In this document: one piece after another, positions 20,801 through 29,360 of the stretch
Numbering within the stretch: position 1 is the stretch's first letter
Layout: every line of letters starts with the position of its first letter
From: Saccharomycopsis fibuligera x Saccharomycopsis cf. fibuligera
Taxonomy: Eukaryota; Ascomycota; Saccharomycetes; Ascoideales; Saccharomycopsidaceae
Assembly (NCBI GenBank): GCA_001936135.1
Contig: CP012813.1
Coordinates: forward strand, 496,001 to 560,000
DNA length: 64,000 nucleotides
Direction: 5' to 3'
Made by a program: the position numbers and the translations under genes
The notes under the pieces: model-generated
The model's database searches: none
The model's input: the letters and a program-made list of their open reading frames with translations, nothing else
Told to the model about the DNA's origin: nothing

Positions 20801-22393
20801 TTAGTGCAATTGCTTTGCTCTAAGGATTTCAATAGCCATGAGCTTGTGTGGGAATTTTTGATTTTACCTACAATCAACTCACAATCTTTGGAAACTCGCA
20901 GTCGTTTGAAAATTGAGTCACATAAAGAGAAATTAGGTAGTCCCCAATTACAATTATCTGCCCCATTGTCATCGTCATCATCATCATTAGCATCACCAAT
21001 GCAGATGATAAGTGAATCACCAATTTTCAACAATAGCCCCAACATTCCTGATGAATTCACCGATGCGGGGTTGGAGAATTTGGAAGAATTGTTTCTTATA
21101 GACAAGAGCAAGAATTATTCAACGGAAGAAATGCAGGACATTTTCACGTTTTTGAGATATTCACTTGATGAACTTGAATCATTCCAAAAAGTTTTTAAGA
21201 AAGTTGTGCAGTTGACAATTGTGGCAAAACACAAACATGATGATTTGAATCAATCATTTAAGGTGCTCGCTGACACTTTAGCTGACTCACCATTATTACT
21301 GTATGACAAAGATGATTTATTAAAGAATAACGGCGCGACTGCTAGCGCGACCGCTACTAGTTCAACATTGAAACTGCAGCAGCCATCAAAGCCGAGCCTC
21401 GTGTTTGAAGATCTTATATTCACGTTGCGCAAAGCATTTTCTGAAAATACCGATCCTATTCGCAAATTCATCTTCATAATGCAACATTTAGAAAGCTGTA
21501 TTGATAGACTAGTGAAAAACATTGGCAGCGTACTAAACAAGAAAGTATTGAGATGGGTGAAATTGGATGAAGAAGTCAAAGGAGCCAAGTTTGAGTTGAT
21601 GAGATTGAGGCCCCATGAATTTAGTCATACTAATGGTGCTACCTTGAGTCCATTGCTGAGCCCTGTGACGCATTCTTCTTCTGTTTCGTCTGCTTCTCCT
21701 CAAACGGAGCATAATGTTTCGTCTCCCTCACCATTAGGTGCTACTGAACCTGAATCACACAATGCTAATGACAATAGCAACGGCAATGCAGATCTAGGCT
21801 CAGTCATGACAGAAGAAGATTATAATGTTTTTCGCACTTTAGCTCCACAGCCACCTCAAACCCCACTTCGAAAAGATATGCTGGTAACATCGCCACAAAG
21901 TGGTACTTCTAGAGCTTCTACTAATACTCTCAGTGCCAATGGCAGCGAAAATGGAGAGGTTTACAGTAGCTTGAATGATAACTTTTCCACAGTATCCAAT
22001 TCATCCTCTTCCACGATTACTAACGCCTCTAAAAATCGTCAAAACAACACCAACACATTAGCAGTGCCATCAAGCGTCAACAGCAACACAAACCAAGTCC
22101 GCAAAAAACGTTCATTCTTATCAAATTTGATTGAATCGCGACGTACGAGCCACGAAGCCAAGATTTTGAAACAATACAAAATCACAAGATTGAAACTTAT
22201 GCTGCTTAGTGGTGATGTACGATTCAATCATGAATCATTGGCAACGGAAATGAGTAGCTTTTTAGAATTTAAAAAATTGTTTTTGAGGTATGCTGTGAAG
22301 GTGTTTGTGAAGGATGAAATTAAGAATTTGAAGTTTGAGAAGATGATTTTTGAAAATGGAGTGAATGGCAATGGCTATAGAGGTGGTAAATAG
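17834..22393 (+). CDS. VRL1: VPS9-domain and ankyrin-repeat protein (Vrl1/VARP-like), 1519 residues
   Basis: Probable Rab5-type exchange factor acting in endosomal sorting; yeast Vrl1 forms the VINE sorting-nexin complex. The Ser/Asn-rich N-terminus leads into a conserved region (NPFLNAVFATNDPLKSGLKDIY). A VPS9 domain is recognisable around residues 390-560 with Asp495 in NADMLVALMVLVV at the catalytic Asp position, followed by YIKNF and GFMGYAISTLDAVLFHL. Ankyrin-like repeats follow at about 600-800 (NQGESCLMLAIKYANYEVFKTLI, NNHTPLMSLCRNY, KGNTLLHILK). A PX-like region lies near 890-1020 (LRAKLDNNQWGFIIKGMIVKKL, HSLCDFRDLIRLLHIEYP). The rest is a long Ser/Asn-rich linker and a basic helical tail. 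The S. cerevisiae protein is about 1090 residues, and the reference strain carries it split in two; here it is intact. Confidence 0.75.
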   Translation: MSPSSSSSLSSEPFVNGASVTSSSSANNGNSSTSNINTNSASSPFLQFKLINPFLNAVFATNDPLKSGLKDIYLSLLQDPFSFAFLVPSTHILLNHIDSVSGLPYRDLCFKQDFLKDHILDLRHHNHYITRSANISAILNTKKPKSFKTVSNKEVLLKRNEIILNSGDDQTDTSRNNSIADRLLRIKVSQIELFINFNTFFPKNSEFLLIHIDQPLVGFSMPETMYRHLSLLHSSPSATPTHSRNSSYSNVILTATKNGYNFNTFIEKDTPLKASFPSAAGAASALELEQPKVTYTQLTGRFPLIKQLIGEDFLHLFKNFVIESINDPREILMVYKETINQSALIFKSLDEQIIAAIIDYDPAIDLNRCIYDYVELNLFDKVWNQLKKVHNRQRINSANDNEQLLTNEIYHQLQSLSITQVGLFDDSPINPAKDQKQLIILLGKIAAAVKVFQNLPLANSYAEKSKILLETINELTKSVSLNDYTSAPSLDVNADMLVALMVLVVIQSKVEHIEVHLEYIKNFSYKNTEIGFMGYAISTLDAVLFHLQNKENLIPLIECSGKNAKLWDIIKAKDLVQLNNFISEQLDAITTSVKGEAQFLPMENCFKAITNQGESCLMLAIKYANYEVFKTLIDHEHIFPLEDILYDFDNTGTTLLQCAVISEKNSVADELVLIISSSASIAEQIEYYNSRDAHHGRNVGHYLFHYEQLLDKIGLFINWTDKDNINNHTPLMSLCRNYDINNYDTLISNVFKIVDQWYRLQPNGRKFSYLDHIDNKGNTLLHILKNNLQLVLDKDLINVNEFNYKNYSPLELFIKYYRIDNIKEILQDSRLNLHKTDPRTFLTILDFVKMSSTSNSNAKGNNGNTEVNEIERLIDGYCLKESFPLVDGKKFGILRAKLDNNQWGFIIKGMIVKKLENDHKKLKIYHYANYHSLCDFRDLIRLLHIEYPVSSLPIAYLMECFAKLNLTEFAFFNFNKLKINELVFKLNIFLVQLLCSKDFNSHELVWEFLILPTINSQSLETRSRLKIESHKEKLGSPQLQLSAPLSSSSSSLASPMQMISESPIFNNSPNIPDEFTDAGLENLEELFLIDKSKNYSTEEMQDIFTFLRYSLDELESFQKVFKKVVQLTIVAKHKHDDLNQSFKVLADTLADSPLLLYDKDDLLKNNGATASATATSSTLKLQQPSKPSLVFEDLIFTLRKAFSENTDPIRKFIFIMQHLESCIDRLVKNIGSVLNKKVLRWVKLDEEVKGAKFELMRLRPHEFSHTNGATLSPLLSPVTHSSSVSSASPQTEHNVSSPSPLGATEPESHNANDNSNGNADLGSVMTEEDYNVFRTLAPQPPQTPLRKDMLVTSPQSGTSRASTNTLSANGSENGEVYSSLNDNFSTVSNSSSSTITNASKNRQNNTNTLAVPSSVNSNTNQVRKKRSFLSNLIESRRTSHEAKILKQYKITRLKLMLLSGDVRFNHESLATEMSSFLEFKKLFLRYAVKVFVKDEIKNLKFEKMIFENGVNGNGYRGGK

Positions 22394-23040
22394 CATGTAT
22401 ATTAAGATGAAGTGTTTCACAGATTTTGACAATGTAATATACGGCGCGAGTTTTTAAAGATAATGTTTGTACGAAGGTAAGATGAACCGCTAATGTTGGC
22501 GATGCAATAACTGTTTTTCTTGCAGTATAAAATCTTGAGCACTTGACCTGCTTTTAAAACACAATCCAAAATCCTTGTATTTAACGATAATGACTGTGTT
22601 TAGGCTAACCAATACAGTCTTGTCTATTCATTTTGTACACAAACAAGGTTTGATTAAAAGGCAAATGTTGTCATAACGATGCTTGGCTTGTAAATTTCAT
22701 CTTGTGTGTAATGCAACTTGCCTTTATGTTAATGAAAAAACCTTACCATTCACAATCCCTTGAGAAAAACTCAATTGATTGATTATCATACTTGATAATC
22801 ATAAATAATCATGATGACAGCGTAGTAATTGAACAATTAAATTAAGAGTGACAAACGATATAATAAAAATTAAGTATGGGAATAGAAAAAAAAAAATAAC
22901 AGAAAGATGAATACAAAAATAGGAAAAAAAAGGGAGGTTTAAGAGAATAAAAATGAAATGAATGGCTAGCTAATTAGAAAAATTTCTAGAAGAAACATTG
23001 ATATAAATAAAAGAAAAAAACACAACTCTTGAGTCATAAC
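22394..23040. other. Convergent 3' flanks of VRL1 and SGT2
   Basis: No gene seen. The most ordered element is an inverted repeat at 22780-22801 (9-bp arms, 4-nt loop TACT) whose arms contain TGATAATC. Several A-rich stretches precede the SGT2 stop and probably serve 3' end formation. Confidence 0.5.
22780..22801. repeat. Inverted repeat, 9-bp arms and 4-nt loop, between convergent genes
   Basis: TGATTATCA at 22780-22788, loop TACT, and TGATAATCA at 22793-22801 pair perfectly. It lies between the converging VRL1 and SGT2 3' ends. It may be a structured 3' UTR element or paired GATA words; function unknown. Confidence 0.5.
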
Positions 23041-24189
23041 TTATTGATTGTTACCTCCATTTCTATTACCGCCCATAAAGCTATCAGCCAAATTTCTCAA
23101 CATTGGGTTATTCAACAATTCTTCAAAATTTGGTTGACCACCAGAACCGGATTCAGAACCAGCACCAGAACCAGAACCGGAGCCAGCACCAGCACCAGCA
23201 CCAGCACCAGCACCGCCACCGAGACCAAAGTTTTGAGCCATTTGCTGGATCATTGGGTTGTTCATTAAATTGGCCATAGCATTAGGATCAGACATCATAC
23301 TTTGAGCAGCTTGCATAAGCTGTGGGTTGTTCATCATGGATCCAAGGTCCGGCATACCACCATTACCACCGCCGAATTGAGAAGCCAAGTTAGCCAAATC
23401 TGGGAAACCACCAGAACCAGAACCAGCACCAGAGCCAGCAGATTCAGATGGAGTAGATCTAGTAGCAGCATTAGAGCTGGATTCATTTCCGGCTTCATCA
23501 TCAACTCTCTTTTTAGCAGTTTCGTAGCCTTTCTTCATTCCTGGAGATGGGGCATCGCCTTCAATTTCAAGACCCTTTTCGTATGCTTTTAACGCAGCTT
23601 TAGCGTCACCGAGAGCATAGTTGGCCAAACCCAATCTGGAGTAAGCTCTAGCATAAGATGGATCTAATTCAATGGCCTTTTCAGCATCCTTAATGGCAAG
23701 ATTATGTTTACCGGAGGAAGAGTAAGCAGCGGCTCTGTTGGAGTAATAGACTGCATTGGTGGAGATTTGTTCAATGGCAGCAGTGTATTTTTCAATAGCA
23801 GCCGGGAAGTCTCTTTGAGCCATGAGCTTGTTGCCTTCGGCTTTCAAACTTTCAGCTTTAACTTTTCTTTCAGTTTCATCAGCATCGATGTTCACTGGCA
23901 CTGAGTTGGAACTAGCAGCACTAGCACTAGCAGTGGAACTTGATTCGGTGGACTTGGAAGAAGAAGAAGTAGAAGAAGCAGAATCTAACAATTCAGCAAG
24001 GCCTTTGCCATTGAATTTGTCACTGACAAGCTTTTCAGCTTCTTCGGTATCGACTTCAAAGGCATCAGAGACACAGTTGATCACCACGTCCATTGATTCA
24101 GCATAGTCTTCGGAGACAGCATTGTTCTTGACAGACTTTTGCACAAAGTCAATGATGAGAGAAGCAACTTCTTTGTTTGAAAGGGCCAT
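23041..24189 (-). CDS. SGT2: Small glutamine-rich TPR co-chaperone Sgt2
   Basis: Cytosolic co-chaperone that captures tail-anchored proteins and passes them through Get4/Get5 to Get3. The N-terminal dimerisation domain (residues 1-70, VASLIIDFVQKSVKNN) binds Get5/ubiquitin-like partners. Three TPRs span about 112-213 (AESLKAEGNKLMAQRDFPAAIEKYTAAI, NAVYYSNRAAAYSSSG, YARAYSRLGLANYALGD) and include the Lys/Asn/Arg residues of an Hsp70/Hsp90 carboxylate clamp. The C-terminal part is the Met/Asn/Gln-rich substrate region with NNPQLMQAAQSMM and NNPMIQQMAQNFGLGG repeats. A Gly-Ala-Ser linker encoded near 23150-23215 and the acidic-Ser stretch at residues 70-100 are expanded compared with S. cerevisiae (346 residues against 382 here). 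A heat-shock element sits about 200 bp upstream. Confidence 0.95.
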   Translation of the reverse strand: MALSNKEVASLIIDFVQKSVKNNAVSEDYAESMDVVINCVSDAFEVDTEEAEKLVSDKFNGKGLAELLDSASSTSSSSKSTESSSTASASAASSNSVPVNIDADETERKVKAESLKAEGNKLMAQRDFPAAIEKYTAAIEQISTNAVYYSNRAAAYSSSGKHNLAIKDAEKAIELDPSYARAYSRLGLANYALGDAKAALKAYEKGLEIEGDAPSPGMKKGYETAKKRVDDEAGNESSSNAATRSTPSESAGSGAGSGSGGFPDLANLASQFGGGNGGMPDLGSMMNNPQLMQAAQSMMSDPNAMANLMNNPMIQQMAQNFGLGGGAGAGAGAGAGSGSGSGAGSESGSGGQPNFEELLNNPMLRNLADSFMGGNRNGGNNQ

Positions 24190-24383
24190 TTTGAAAGAAG
24201 GTTTATTATTTGGTATTAAGTTGTTGCTTGAAACGAAAGAAACAGCTAGTGTCGGTGTGATATTTCAAGTGGCACCGACGTACTGAGTTGCATCGCGCTG
24301 TCCTGTTAAATATTGATCTTTTTCTTCCGCTCAGCGCCCCTCAAAAGAAGAAACGAAAAAAAAAGAACTTGCAAAATGACAAT

Positions 24384-24409
24384 CACGTGTTCTAGAATGT
24401 TCTAAAGAA
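24384..24409 (-). promoter_or_regulatory. Heat-shock element with adjacent CACGTG upstream of SGT2
   Basis: TTC TA GAA TG TTC at 24390-24402 is a perfect three-unit array of inverted nGAAn modules at 2-bp spacing, with a fourth GAA at 24407-24409 after a 4-bp gap. CACGTG at 24384-24389 abuts it. It lies about 200 bp upstream of the SGT2 start codon. Binding by Hsf1 is inferred from the consensus. Confidence 0.75.
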
Positions 24410-24628
24410 TCCATTGAAATGGTGTAAACATATATATCACATGCAAGGACATTAAGAAACATCAGTATACATAACGACACATTATATCACATTAGTATGC
24501 AATATCCATTTTCATGTTTCTTTTTCTTTTTTTTTTTTTTTTTTTTTCCGATTTTTCTGAGTTTTTCCGAGACCGTTAAAACAGAAACTTTGGTGAGCAT
24601 TGTTGACTATGGTGTACCACCAGGGTGC

Positions 24629-24951
24629 CTTTCGAAAGTGGTTTTTTGCGTCTGGACGGGATTTGCGCTATACTACAATCTAAGGTAAGCAGCCATAGAT
24701 AATATTGGGATTGTGACAGCAAATGACCTAACTTAGGTCAGTCCAAACAAGCCTGACAGTAGTGCCTGAAACAAGAGCTTAATGGGTGTAGATACGGGAC
24801 GTCAAGAGTGATTTGTTTTATATTAATTGGTTTTGGATCGCAGCAGGACTAAAAAAAATGACTGCCGACGGTTCCTGGAAAAAGCACCCTTGTGGTTCCA
24901 CGGCGCACTCACTCATATAAAAATTTTTTTCTACTCGAGTCTTTTAAAGAC
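24629..24951 (+). promoter_or_regulatory. Three palindromes in the zinc-transporter promoter
   Basis: CTTTCGAAAG at 24629-24638, TGACCTAACTTAGGTCA (17 nt, perfect around a central C) at 24724-24740, and GTCTTTTAAAGAC (13 nt) at 24939-24951. Zap1/Csr1 activates zinc-uptake genes through the palindrome ACCTTNAAGGT. The 13-nt element matches that pattern at 7 of 10 positions, and the 17-nt element shares its ACCT/AGGT ends with wider spacing. Zinc control through them is a hypothesis. Confidence 0.4.
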
Positions 24952-25132
24952 CCTGGTCCGCCGGAATTCTCTTCCCTGGATGCTACACATCTAAGAGACA
25001 TTATCCAAGTCTGACAGTTCAATCTTGTGGTTTATAAGATATCATCGTTTTGCTGCAGAAAATTTCATTTGCGTCAGTCGTCAAAACATTATCACATACA
25101 TATAAACACACATAATATAATATCAACGCTTA

Positions 25133-26461
25133 ATGGTATCGTGGAACTTTGATGGGGACATTGACCAAATTCTCCTTACAGACGACAATGTCTCAGATTC
25201 TCTCAAAAAATGTATCCTCGATGGATTTGTTGATGCTGAACCAGAATTTTCTGGAGGTATAGGCACCAGAATTGCTTCGATATTTGTTATCTTGGTCACT
25301 TCCACTTTGGTCACTTTTCTTCCTATTCTCTGCAAAGATTTCAATTTCAAAATCCCACTTTACGCCTACCTTTTTGCAAGATATTTTGGCGCTGGCGTCA
25401 TTATAGCAACTGCTTTTGTTCATTTAATGGACCCAGCATATGGTGCTATTGGTCCAGATACCTGTATTGGTGGCTGGGGTAACTGGTCAGTATATAGTTG
25501 GCCCCCAGCATTAATGCTATTATCAATTTTCTCGATCTTTATCATCGAGTTAGTTAGTGAAGTTTACGTGGAAAGGAAATATGGCACTGTCTCATCTGAA
25601 CCAAACATCGAAGAGTTGATTACTGGAAAACCTAACCAAGAAAAAGATACCAATGAAGATCACCATCATCAAGGTCTTTTTCTTCATAATCATGATAATA
25701 GTGGCATCAACAACATTCAAGAAGAAAATATTGGCATCCATACTCATTCAACACATAACAGCAGCAACAGTAGTAATAGCAACAGTAAGCGCCAAACCAA
25801 CAACAAACTAAGTAACGAGCTACACCGTTTACATCCTCAATCACCAGAATCTGCGTTAAAAGTCAAAGAAGCCAATCTCGATCACAACTGCTTCCATTCC
25901 AAAACAGTTTCCAGTACAATTCTGGACAGCGAAGATTTCGAAGACGAAGACCTTATAGAAATTAATTTCAAGCGTCAAATAGCAGCATTTTTAGTGCTTG
26001 AATTTGGTGTAATTTTCCACTCGGTCATCATTGGTCTTAATTTGGGCAGTACTGAATACGACGAATTCAAAACATTATTTATTGTCCTTGTATTCCATCA
26101 ATCTTTTGAAGGGCTTGGTATCGGGGCTAGATTATCAGCCATTCCGTGGCCCAAATCTAAGCCTAGATGGATCAGTTATGCGTTATGTTCTGCTTACGGA
26201 TTAGTCACTCCCATATCTATTGCTATTGGGTTAGGAGTTAGAAACTCATATGCATCATCATCTTTTACCGCGCTGATTGTTTCGGGAATTTTGGATTCAT
26301 TGTCTGCGGGTATTTTGATTTATACTGGATTGGTGGAAATGCTTGCTAGAGATTTTGTGTTCAATGAAGATGCGAAGAAGGATTTGGTAAAATTATCATT
26401 TAATGTGTTTTGCACCTTGTTGGGATGTTTCATCATGGCATTGCTTGGCAAGTGGGCGTGA
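25133..26461 (+). CDS. Plasma-membrane zinc transporter, ZIP family, Zrt1/Zrt2 type, 442 residues
   Basis: Imports zinc across the plasma membrane. Eight spans are expected. After an acidic N-terminus come IPLYAYLFARYFGAGVIIATAFVHLMDPAYGAIG (span 2) and the extracellular loop with Cys (DTCIGGWGNW). A long cytosolic loop at about 155-275 is His-rich (HHHQ, HNHDN, HTHSTHN) as usual for metal sensing or ubiquitin control. Span 4 reads EFGVIFHSVIIGLNLG and span 5 VFHQSFEGLGIGARLS, carrying the metal-binding His and Glu residues. The end MALLGKWA is shared with S. cerevisiae Zrt1 and Zrt2. DPAYGAIG, LNLGS and ARLSAI favour Zrt1. The CUG-clade naming of ZRT1 versus ZRT2 cannot be decided here, and the partner gene PRA1 known beside ZRT1 in C. 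albicans is not adjacent. Confidence 0.93.
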   Translation: MVSWNFDGDIDQILLTDDNVSDSLKKCILDGFVDAEPEFSGGIGTRIASIFVILVTSTLVTFLPILCKDFNFKIPLYAYLFARYFGAGVIIATAFVHLMDPAYGAIGPDTCIGGWGNWSVYSWPPALMLLSIFSIFIIELVSEVYVERKYGTVSSEPNIEELITGKPNQEKDTNEDHHHQGLFLHNHDNSGINNIQEENIGIHTHSTHNSSNSSNSNSKRQTNNKLSNELHRLHPQSPESALKVKEANLDHNCFHSKTVSSTILDSEDFEDEDLIEINFKRQIAAFLVLEFGVIFHSVIIGLNLGSTEYDEFKTLFIVLVFHQSFEGLGIGARLSAIPWPKSKPRWISYALCSAYGLVTPISIAIGLGVRNSYASSSFTALIVSGILDSLSAGILIYTGLVEMLARDFVFNEDAKKDLVKLSFNVFCTLLGCFIMALLGKWA

Positions 26462-27395
26462 ACACATTTTGTCTTTTTTCCTTTTTTTTTTTCTCTCTAT
26501 TTTTTTCACTCCGTCAAAGACGTTGCTTTCTAATTTCGCTAGCATTCTTTTTTCTTGCATCTGGCCAGATAGGCATGTTTTTTACAATTATTGACTTAAT
26601 TATTCTTGTATTATCATGCATCTCAAGTTCGCACATCTTGTACCTACATCCTTTAGCATTTTCTTTTATTTTGCTCATGAGTTCATTTTCCAGCATTCAG
26701 CATTCGGTATTTCATATTCTGTTTTATTTATTTCATTTGATTTTTATTTTTTTTTTTCATTTTTTGTGGTTTATTTCATCTTTGAGTTTTTATTTTTATT
26801 TTTGCTTTGGTTTTTTTTTGGTTAGTTTCTTTATATTTTTTTTAGGTCACACACAAGACTCAAAGCCTTCTACACAATTAGGTGTTCTTTCATGTTGTTG
26901 AACTGCGTATCCGTTGTAAATATTCATTTCATCAATGCAATGCATATTATAAACAGACAACCAAATTTAATCATAATAAATATAAACATTTTCAAAAGAA
27001 AAAAAAAAAACAGATCAAGCAGAAATAGACAGCTAAAGTGTAAACAAAAATTACCTGTGAATGAGAAAATCTGTTATTTTGGGCTTGGTAGAGGTTCAGT
27101 CATCGCAATCGGTCGTGTTGTCTATACGTTTAGCATCTCTGCTTATTTTGAGTAGTAATTTTTAAATCAGAGTTATGTTACAGATTTTACACTATGATTA
27201 CTTTTAACCGGTATAAAATATCGAACAATTGTGTATTCATTGTATTGGTAGAAAAAAAAAAAAAAAGAAAAAAAAAAAGAGAAAGTCCATGAATGTAAAA
27301 GTCAGACATAGTACAGCTAGAAATGTTGTGTGTAAGCACCCGAAATAGACTAAAAAGTAAAATTTGTATTTTGTATAATATTCAATATTCAATAA
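26462..27395. other. Convergent 3' flanks, T-rich then A-rich
   Basis: The region after the zinc transporter is strongly T-rich on the plus strand (26470-26850) and produces spurious hydrophobic ORFs such as 26410-26901. Poly(A) lies at 27250-27282. No gene is supported. Confidence 0.6.
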
Positions 27396-28421
27396 TTAAT
27401 TTGTCTTAGATATCAAAAGCAATTCCTTCTTAGAAAGCACTGTTGGCTCCAGTGGTGACGACGCCATCAATTCCCGGCCATCAGAAGATATTCCATCAAA
27501 CATCTGCACTGCGCTATTCACCAACGCTTCCACTTTATTCGTAGCCACCACGTTACTATTATTAATAGTGCTGCTACTGTTACTACCACTATCATTAGCA
27601 ATGCTGCTTAGACTACCATTAGCACCAACAGTATCACTTGGTTCAGAAAATATTACCTCCGCACTTATTCCCTTAAGTTGTGCGTCGTATTTGGTCTTGA
27701 CGAATTTCACTTTACCAATATTTGCCTCAAGCACCGCAGTAACATCATCAGCGGAAGTGCCAGGGTCCAAGTTTTGCAAAAGGAGAAATTTTGGTAATGC
27801 TGCGTTTTTAAAATTGAGAGAAATGTTGTTTCGAGGAGAAGTAGCATTTTTTTTGAATGTGTCGGCATTGCTAGAGTTGAAATCAATTTTCTTTTTCCTT
27901 GAAATGCTGTTGTTGCTCTTATTGGTGTTTGTTTTATAATTTTGTTGAATTGAAGCAGAACCGTTGACCTTTTGTTTGTCATTGGAAAACTTGGCATTTG
28001 AGCCAAGTGAAAGGGCTTTAGCAAGAGCATTTTCAGAAAACTTCGGTGGTACTTTATGATTGCTGCCGACAGCATGGTTAGTCTTGTTATTATTATGATT
28101 GTCTGGATTGTTGAAATCTGCATTCAATGCTCTCGCAAGTGGATTTGATGATATTTTATTATCACGAGAAGTGCTACTGTTTTTGTAATTCTTCAAAACT
28201 TTGCTGCCATATTTTTTAGCGTTATTATTATTAATACTACTGATACGGTTTGATTTATTGTAAACTCGATTATGTGAACTATTATCCTTGCTGTATATAT
28301 GAGAAGATCCATCTTGCGGCTTGATTCTGGAGCTTAACAGCTTCGTCTGCTCAGATATGTCAGAACCATCGCTATTGTAGATGTTGTTGCTGCTTTTGGA
28401 AAACTTGATAGGTCTAGGCAT
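27396..28421 (-). CDS. RRM protein with REF/ALY-like domain and disordered N-terminus, 341 residues
   Basis: Probable RNA-binding adaptor; I do not recognise a named orthologue. Residues 1-210 are disordered and rich in Asn, Ser and Lys, with two copies of a short repeat, NPLARALNADF near 93 and NALAKALSLGS near 130. The RRM starts near residue 212: FLLLQNLDPGTSADDVTAVL (beta1-helix1), IGKVKFVKTKYD (beta2), LKGISAEVIFSEPSD (beta3, like the GTADVHFE strand of ALY/REF), then MFDGISSDGREL, matching the YNGVPLDGRPM segment of that family. A Gly/Ser/Asn insertion of about 30 residues lies between beta3 and helix 2. A role in mRNA export or packaging (Yra1/Yra2-like) is inferred from the domain type only. 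It starts at the ATG at 28421 (MPRPIKFSKS). Confidence 0.7.
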   Translation of the reverse strand: MPRPIKFSKSSNNIYNSDGSDISEQTKLLSSRIKPQDGSSHIYSKDNSSHNRVYNKSNRISSINNNNAKKYGSKVLKNYKNSSTSRDNKISSNPLARALNADFNNPDNHNNNKTNHAVGSNHKVPPKFSENALAKALSLGSNAKFSNDKQKVNGSASIQQNYKTNTNKSNNSISRKKKIDFNSSNADTFKKNATSPRNNISLNFKNAALPKFLLLQNLDPGTSADDVTAVLEANIGKVKFVKTKYDAQLKGISAEVIFSEPSDTVGANGSLSSIANDSGSNSSSTINNSNVVATNKVEALVNSAVQMFDGISSDGRELMASSPLEPTVLSKKELLLISKTN

Positions 28422-29360
28422 GGTTTAAAATATTTGGGGAAAAATTGTGCTTAGTGAGGGAACTTGCTCAAGCCAAATAATCTAAATTGTATGAATAAAT
28501 TAATTGTAAGACCTTTTGTAAGGTAATTTTCCAATGTATTGACAGTTATACTATGGTGACTTGCTTTCAAATTTTGTGTCGTGAAGTCTGTCTAACAGGA
28601 AAAATAAAGCAATTGACGGAATGTGTCAACAGATTCAGCTTTGAATCTAGTATTTTATGAAGTATGGGTGCTGATCGGTTAGCATGAATACACCAATAAA
28701 GTGGCCAGTTACCTTTGTTGAATTCTCGTTGATTCAAGATAACGCGCCTCTAAATATTTCCTTTTTTGTGTTTGGCTTTTGATTTTTTTCAATTCTCGTT
28801 TTCGCTGCTATTTAATTTTCAGTCTTTTTCTTTGGTGTCGAGCGGAGTTAACGTTTACGCGGCCAACATGAACCTGACATGAAAACTATGCTTTAGCAAA
28901 AAGTACATAGGGAACTGGGAAAAACACCGCATACAGCCAGTAAAAATTATAAACAACTTGGTGTTTATAATTGTATCTATTAATGCGTGTATATAGATAA
29001 CATGGACAAAACATGTCTATATATATAAAAATAAAATGAAAGTATCAGCCTGCCCAATGTGAGCCCCAGCAGTAAACATGAGAGATAATCAAAATAAATA
29101 ATGCCCAAAAGAAAAAAAGAAAACTATAACTATAATAAAAAAAAAACAACCCACCTAGCTTTTGAAAGTAAACATAATAAGAGCGATAAACAAAAAGAAA
29201 AAAAAAATAATAAAAGATCAATGGAAAATAAAAGGGCAAAGTCATGAAAATGTTTCAGTAATGACATAAAAGGACATAATGGTGGTATTGACGCGATACG
29301 CAATACACTTAATTTTTTATTTAACAGCCAAAATTCGAAAATTAAGCCAGTAATGGAGAT
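28422..29360. other. Promoter of the RRM gene and 3' flank of the kinase gene
   Basis: AT-rich spacer with TATATATATA-type words near 29015-29035. No gene or RNA feature is recognised. The ORF at 29045-29245 is low-complexity. Confidence 0.5.

Larger units (their letters stand above)
24190..25132. other. Divergent promoter region between SGT2 and the zinc transporter
   Basis: Contains the SGT2 heat-shock element and CACGTG on the left, a poly(T) tract at about 24530-24547, and three palindromes toward the zinc transporter, listed separately. The 63-codon ORF at 24497-24688 is a poly-Phe artefact. Confidence 0.55.

Noticed and set aside
26410-26901. 163-codon ORF 3' of the zinc transporter, apparently hydrophobic
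   Set aside because: It is Phe/Leu/Ser low complexity from T-rich DNA and lies in a 3' flank, partly overlapping the transporter in another frame.
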